Positions 6,666 to 6,950 of a stretch of DNA of 6,950 nt are shown in pieces. The notes beneath the pieces were generated by a model. The model worked only from the letters and a program-made list of their open reading frames with translations. It was not told the DNA's origin and made no database searches. Origin of the DNA: Alphaproteobacteria bacterium UBA1303 (GTDB lineage Bacteria > Pseudomonadota > Alphaproteobacteria > Micropepsales > Micropepsaceae); contig DBTZ01000029.1 in assembly GCA_002307315.1 (NCBI GenBank), positions 1-6,950 on the forward strand, in the 5' to 3' direction. The first letter of the stretch is position 1; the number at the start of each line of letters is the position of its first letter. Both the position numbers and the translations under genes were made by a program.

Positions 6666-6841
6666 CGACCTCGCCACATTCTCGCGCAGGGGGGTATCCC
6701 GTCGCGTTCAAGCGACGAGCGGGAGACATATGGCATTTGGCATTGGCGTGGAAATGTCTGGAACACGTCGTCTCGATGGCGGGGCAGCCGCCATCGCTGC
6801 GGCGGGCGGCGTTGACAGCCGCGCGCTTCGTCCGATACTAG
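6662..6841 (+). CDS. Short hypothetical frame overlapping the thiF stop, ended by the inverted repeat
   Basis: An ATG at 6662 overlaps the thiF TGA as ATGA, the classic arrangement of translationally coupled genes, and opens a frame of 59 residues (starting MTTSPHSRAGGYPVAFKRR, ending TAARFVRY). Third codon positions in its second half are mostly G or C, like the real genes here. The product is basic, has no family I recognise and no membrane segment. The TAG stop at 6839-6841 lies inside the ACTAGT that begins the 79-base inverted repeat, so the natural gene may have been longer and cut short by insertion. A competing frame with a better ribosome binding site (GGGAG, ATG at 6730, stop at 6853-6855, 41 residues) crosses the same boundary. 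Only one, or neither, is real. I infer no function. Confidence 0.25.
   Translation: MTTSPHSRAGGYPVAFKRRAGDIWHLALAWKCLEHVVSMAGQPPSLRRAALTAARFVRY
6700..6717. repeat. Small perfect inverted repeat after thiF
   Basis: CGTCGC and GCGACG form a perfect 6-base stem around the loop GTTCAA, 34 bases after the thiF stop. A CCC (6698-6700) before it and GGG (6721-6723) after it could lengthen the stem with a bulge. It might stall or stabilise the end of the thi transcript, but there is no T-run, so it is not a standard intrinsic terminator. Confidence 0.35.
6774..6796. repeat. Perfect 9-base GC-rich hairpin
   Basis: CGATGGCGG at 6774-6782 and CCGCCATCG at 6788-6796 pair perfectly around the 5-base loop GGCAG. 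The stem is GC-rich and would be very stable in RNA or as a cruciform. It lies 109 bases past the thiF stop and 16 bases before the candidate -35 box at 6812. No T-run follows on the plus side. It may be a Rho-linked end structure for the thi operon, a regulator site, or simply chance within a coding frame. Confidence 0.4.
6812..6839 (+). promoter_or_regulatory. Candidate sigma70-type promoter reading into the inverted repeat
   Basis: TTGACA at 6812-6817 is a perfect match to the -35 consensus. After a 16-base spacer comes GATACT at 6834-6839, with four of six matches to TATAAT. A transcript would begin near 6846, inside the left arm of the 79-base repeat. A full -35 match is uncommon in such GC-rich DNA. 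The -10 box overlaps the ACTAGT boundary, so if the repeat is an insertion it may have created or altered the promoter. Confidence 0.35.
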
Positions 6842-6915
6842 TGGCCCGATTCTGACATTTGCATCCCAGTTGTGGCAACAGCCAAGCAAATGTCGGAATC
6901 AAAAGGACCACTAGT
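6837..6915. repeat. 79-base imperfect inverted repeat bounded by ACTAGT; possible mobile-element remnant or regulatory hairpin
   Basis: The left arm (6837-6862) and right arm (6886-6915) are inverted copies. They share ACTAGTGG, then GATTC, then GACATTTGC when both are read inward. They differ by one C/T change after GG, an extra TTTT in the inward-read right arm, and one T/C change that still pairs as U-G in RNA. The 23-base centre holds its own small stem GTTG-TGG-CAAC at 6869-6879. Both outer ends are ACTAGT, so a CTAG target duplication with inverted termini is possible; from memory CTAG suits targets of the IS5 subgroup and IS701 family. The GGAATCAAAAGGACCAC string also resembles terminal repeats I associate with IS21-family elements. 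No transposase is visible. The alternative is a transcribed hairpin, because a promoter lies just before it and a possible ribosome binding site lies in its right arm. Confidence 0.6.
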
Positions 6916-6950
6916 GTCGCGGTTTCGAAGTTCGTTTTATTCTCTATATC
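6914..6950 (+). CDS. Possible start of a gene running off the right edge
   Basis: A GTG at 6914 opens a frame that stays open for the 12 codons left in the window (MSRFRSSFYSLY). AAAGGA at 6902-6907 lies 6 bases upstream, a good ribosome-binding-site position. Both this site and the first two bases of the GTG are in the right arm of the inverted repeat, so an RNA hairpin would hide them. Twelve codons are far too few to identify a protein, and the frame may be chance. Bases after 6917 are more AT-rich than the thi genes. Confidence 0.15.
   Translation, partial: MSRFRSSFYSLY

Noticed and set aside
4446..6677. Two long minus-strand open frames (4446-5561 and 5670-6677) opposite thiH and thiF
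   Set aside because: Both mirror the reading frames of thiH and thiF, show no domain and contain composition typical of antisense shadows.
6731..6744. Tandem TGGCATT TGGCATT as a regulator site
   Set aside because: Only two 7-base units occur, inside possible coding sequence, so chance is the simplest explanation.

Overview
The window is GC-rich DNA that reads as a bacterial chromosome, most likely from an alphaproteobacterium. The best taxonomic clue is the pair of small genes upstream of uvrD: a DUF4169-type basic protein and a short ribbon-helix-helix protein, both from families I know mainly from Alphaproteobacteria. The cysK and uvrD sequences fit the same group. The genus cannot be fixed from the sequence alone; Rhodospirillales is a guess.

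The left half (1-3473) is transcribed leftwards. Reading with transcription, it holds a ribbon-helix-helix protein, a DUF4169 protein, the UvrD/PcrA DNA helicase and then, after a strikingly AT-rich 168-base gap, cysteine synthase (cysK), which runs off the left edge. The first three are tightly packed (10-base and 0-base gaps) and are probably one transcript. cysK probably has its own promoter in the AT-rich gap.

A 206-base divergent intergenic region (3474-3679) separates this block from a rightward thiamin operon, thiS-thiG-thiH-thiF (3680-6665). These genes build the thiazole half of thiamin. ThiF adenylates the C-terminal glycine of ThiS, which then carries sulfur as a thiocarboxylate. 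ThiH, a radical-SAM tyrosine lyase, makes dehydroglycine. ThiG condenses these with deoxyxylulose phosphate. Using ThiH rather than the oxygen-dependent glycine oxidase ThiO implies that thiazole can be made with little or no oxygen. cysK is thematically linked, because cysteine is the sulfur source for ThiS thiocarboxylation, but it lies on the other strand.

The last 285 bases (6666-6950) are the least ordinary part. A short reading frame overlaps the thiF stop as ATGA and is closed by a TAG lying in the end of a 79-base imperfect inverted repeat (6837-6915) bounded on both sides by ACTAGT. A good promoter-like pair sits just before the repeat. A ribosome-binding-site-like AAAGGA and a GTG are embedded in its right arm, followed by an open frame to the edge. 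This could be a small mobile-element remnant or a regulatory hairpin. I see no phage, CRISPR, tRNA, rRNA or clear transposase gene. Apart from this right-hand end, the window is ordinary housekeeping DNA.
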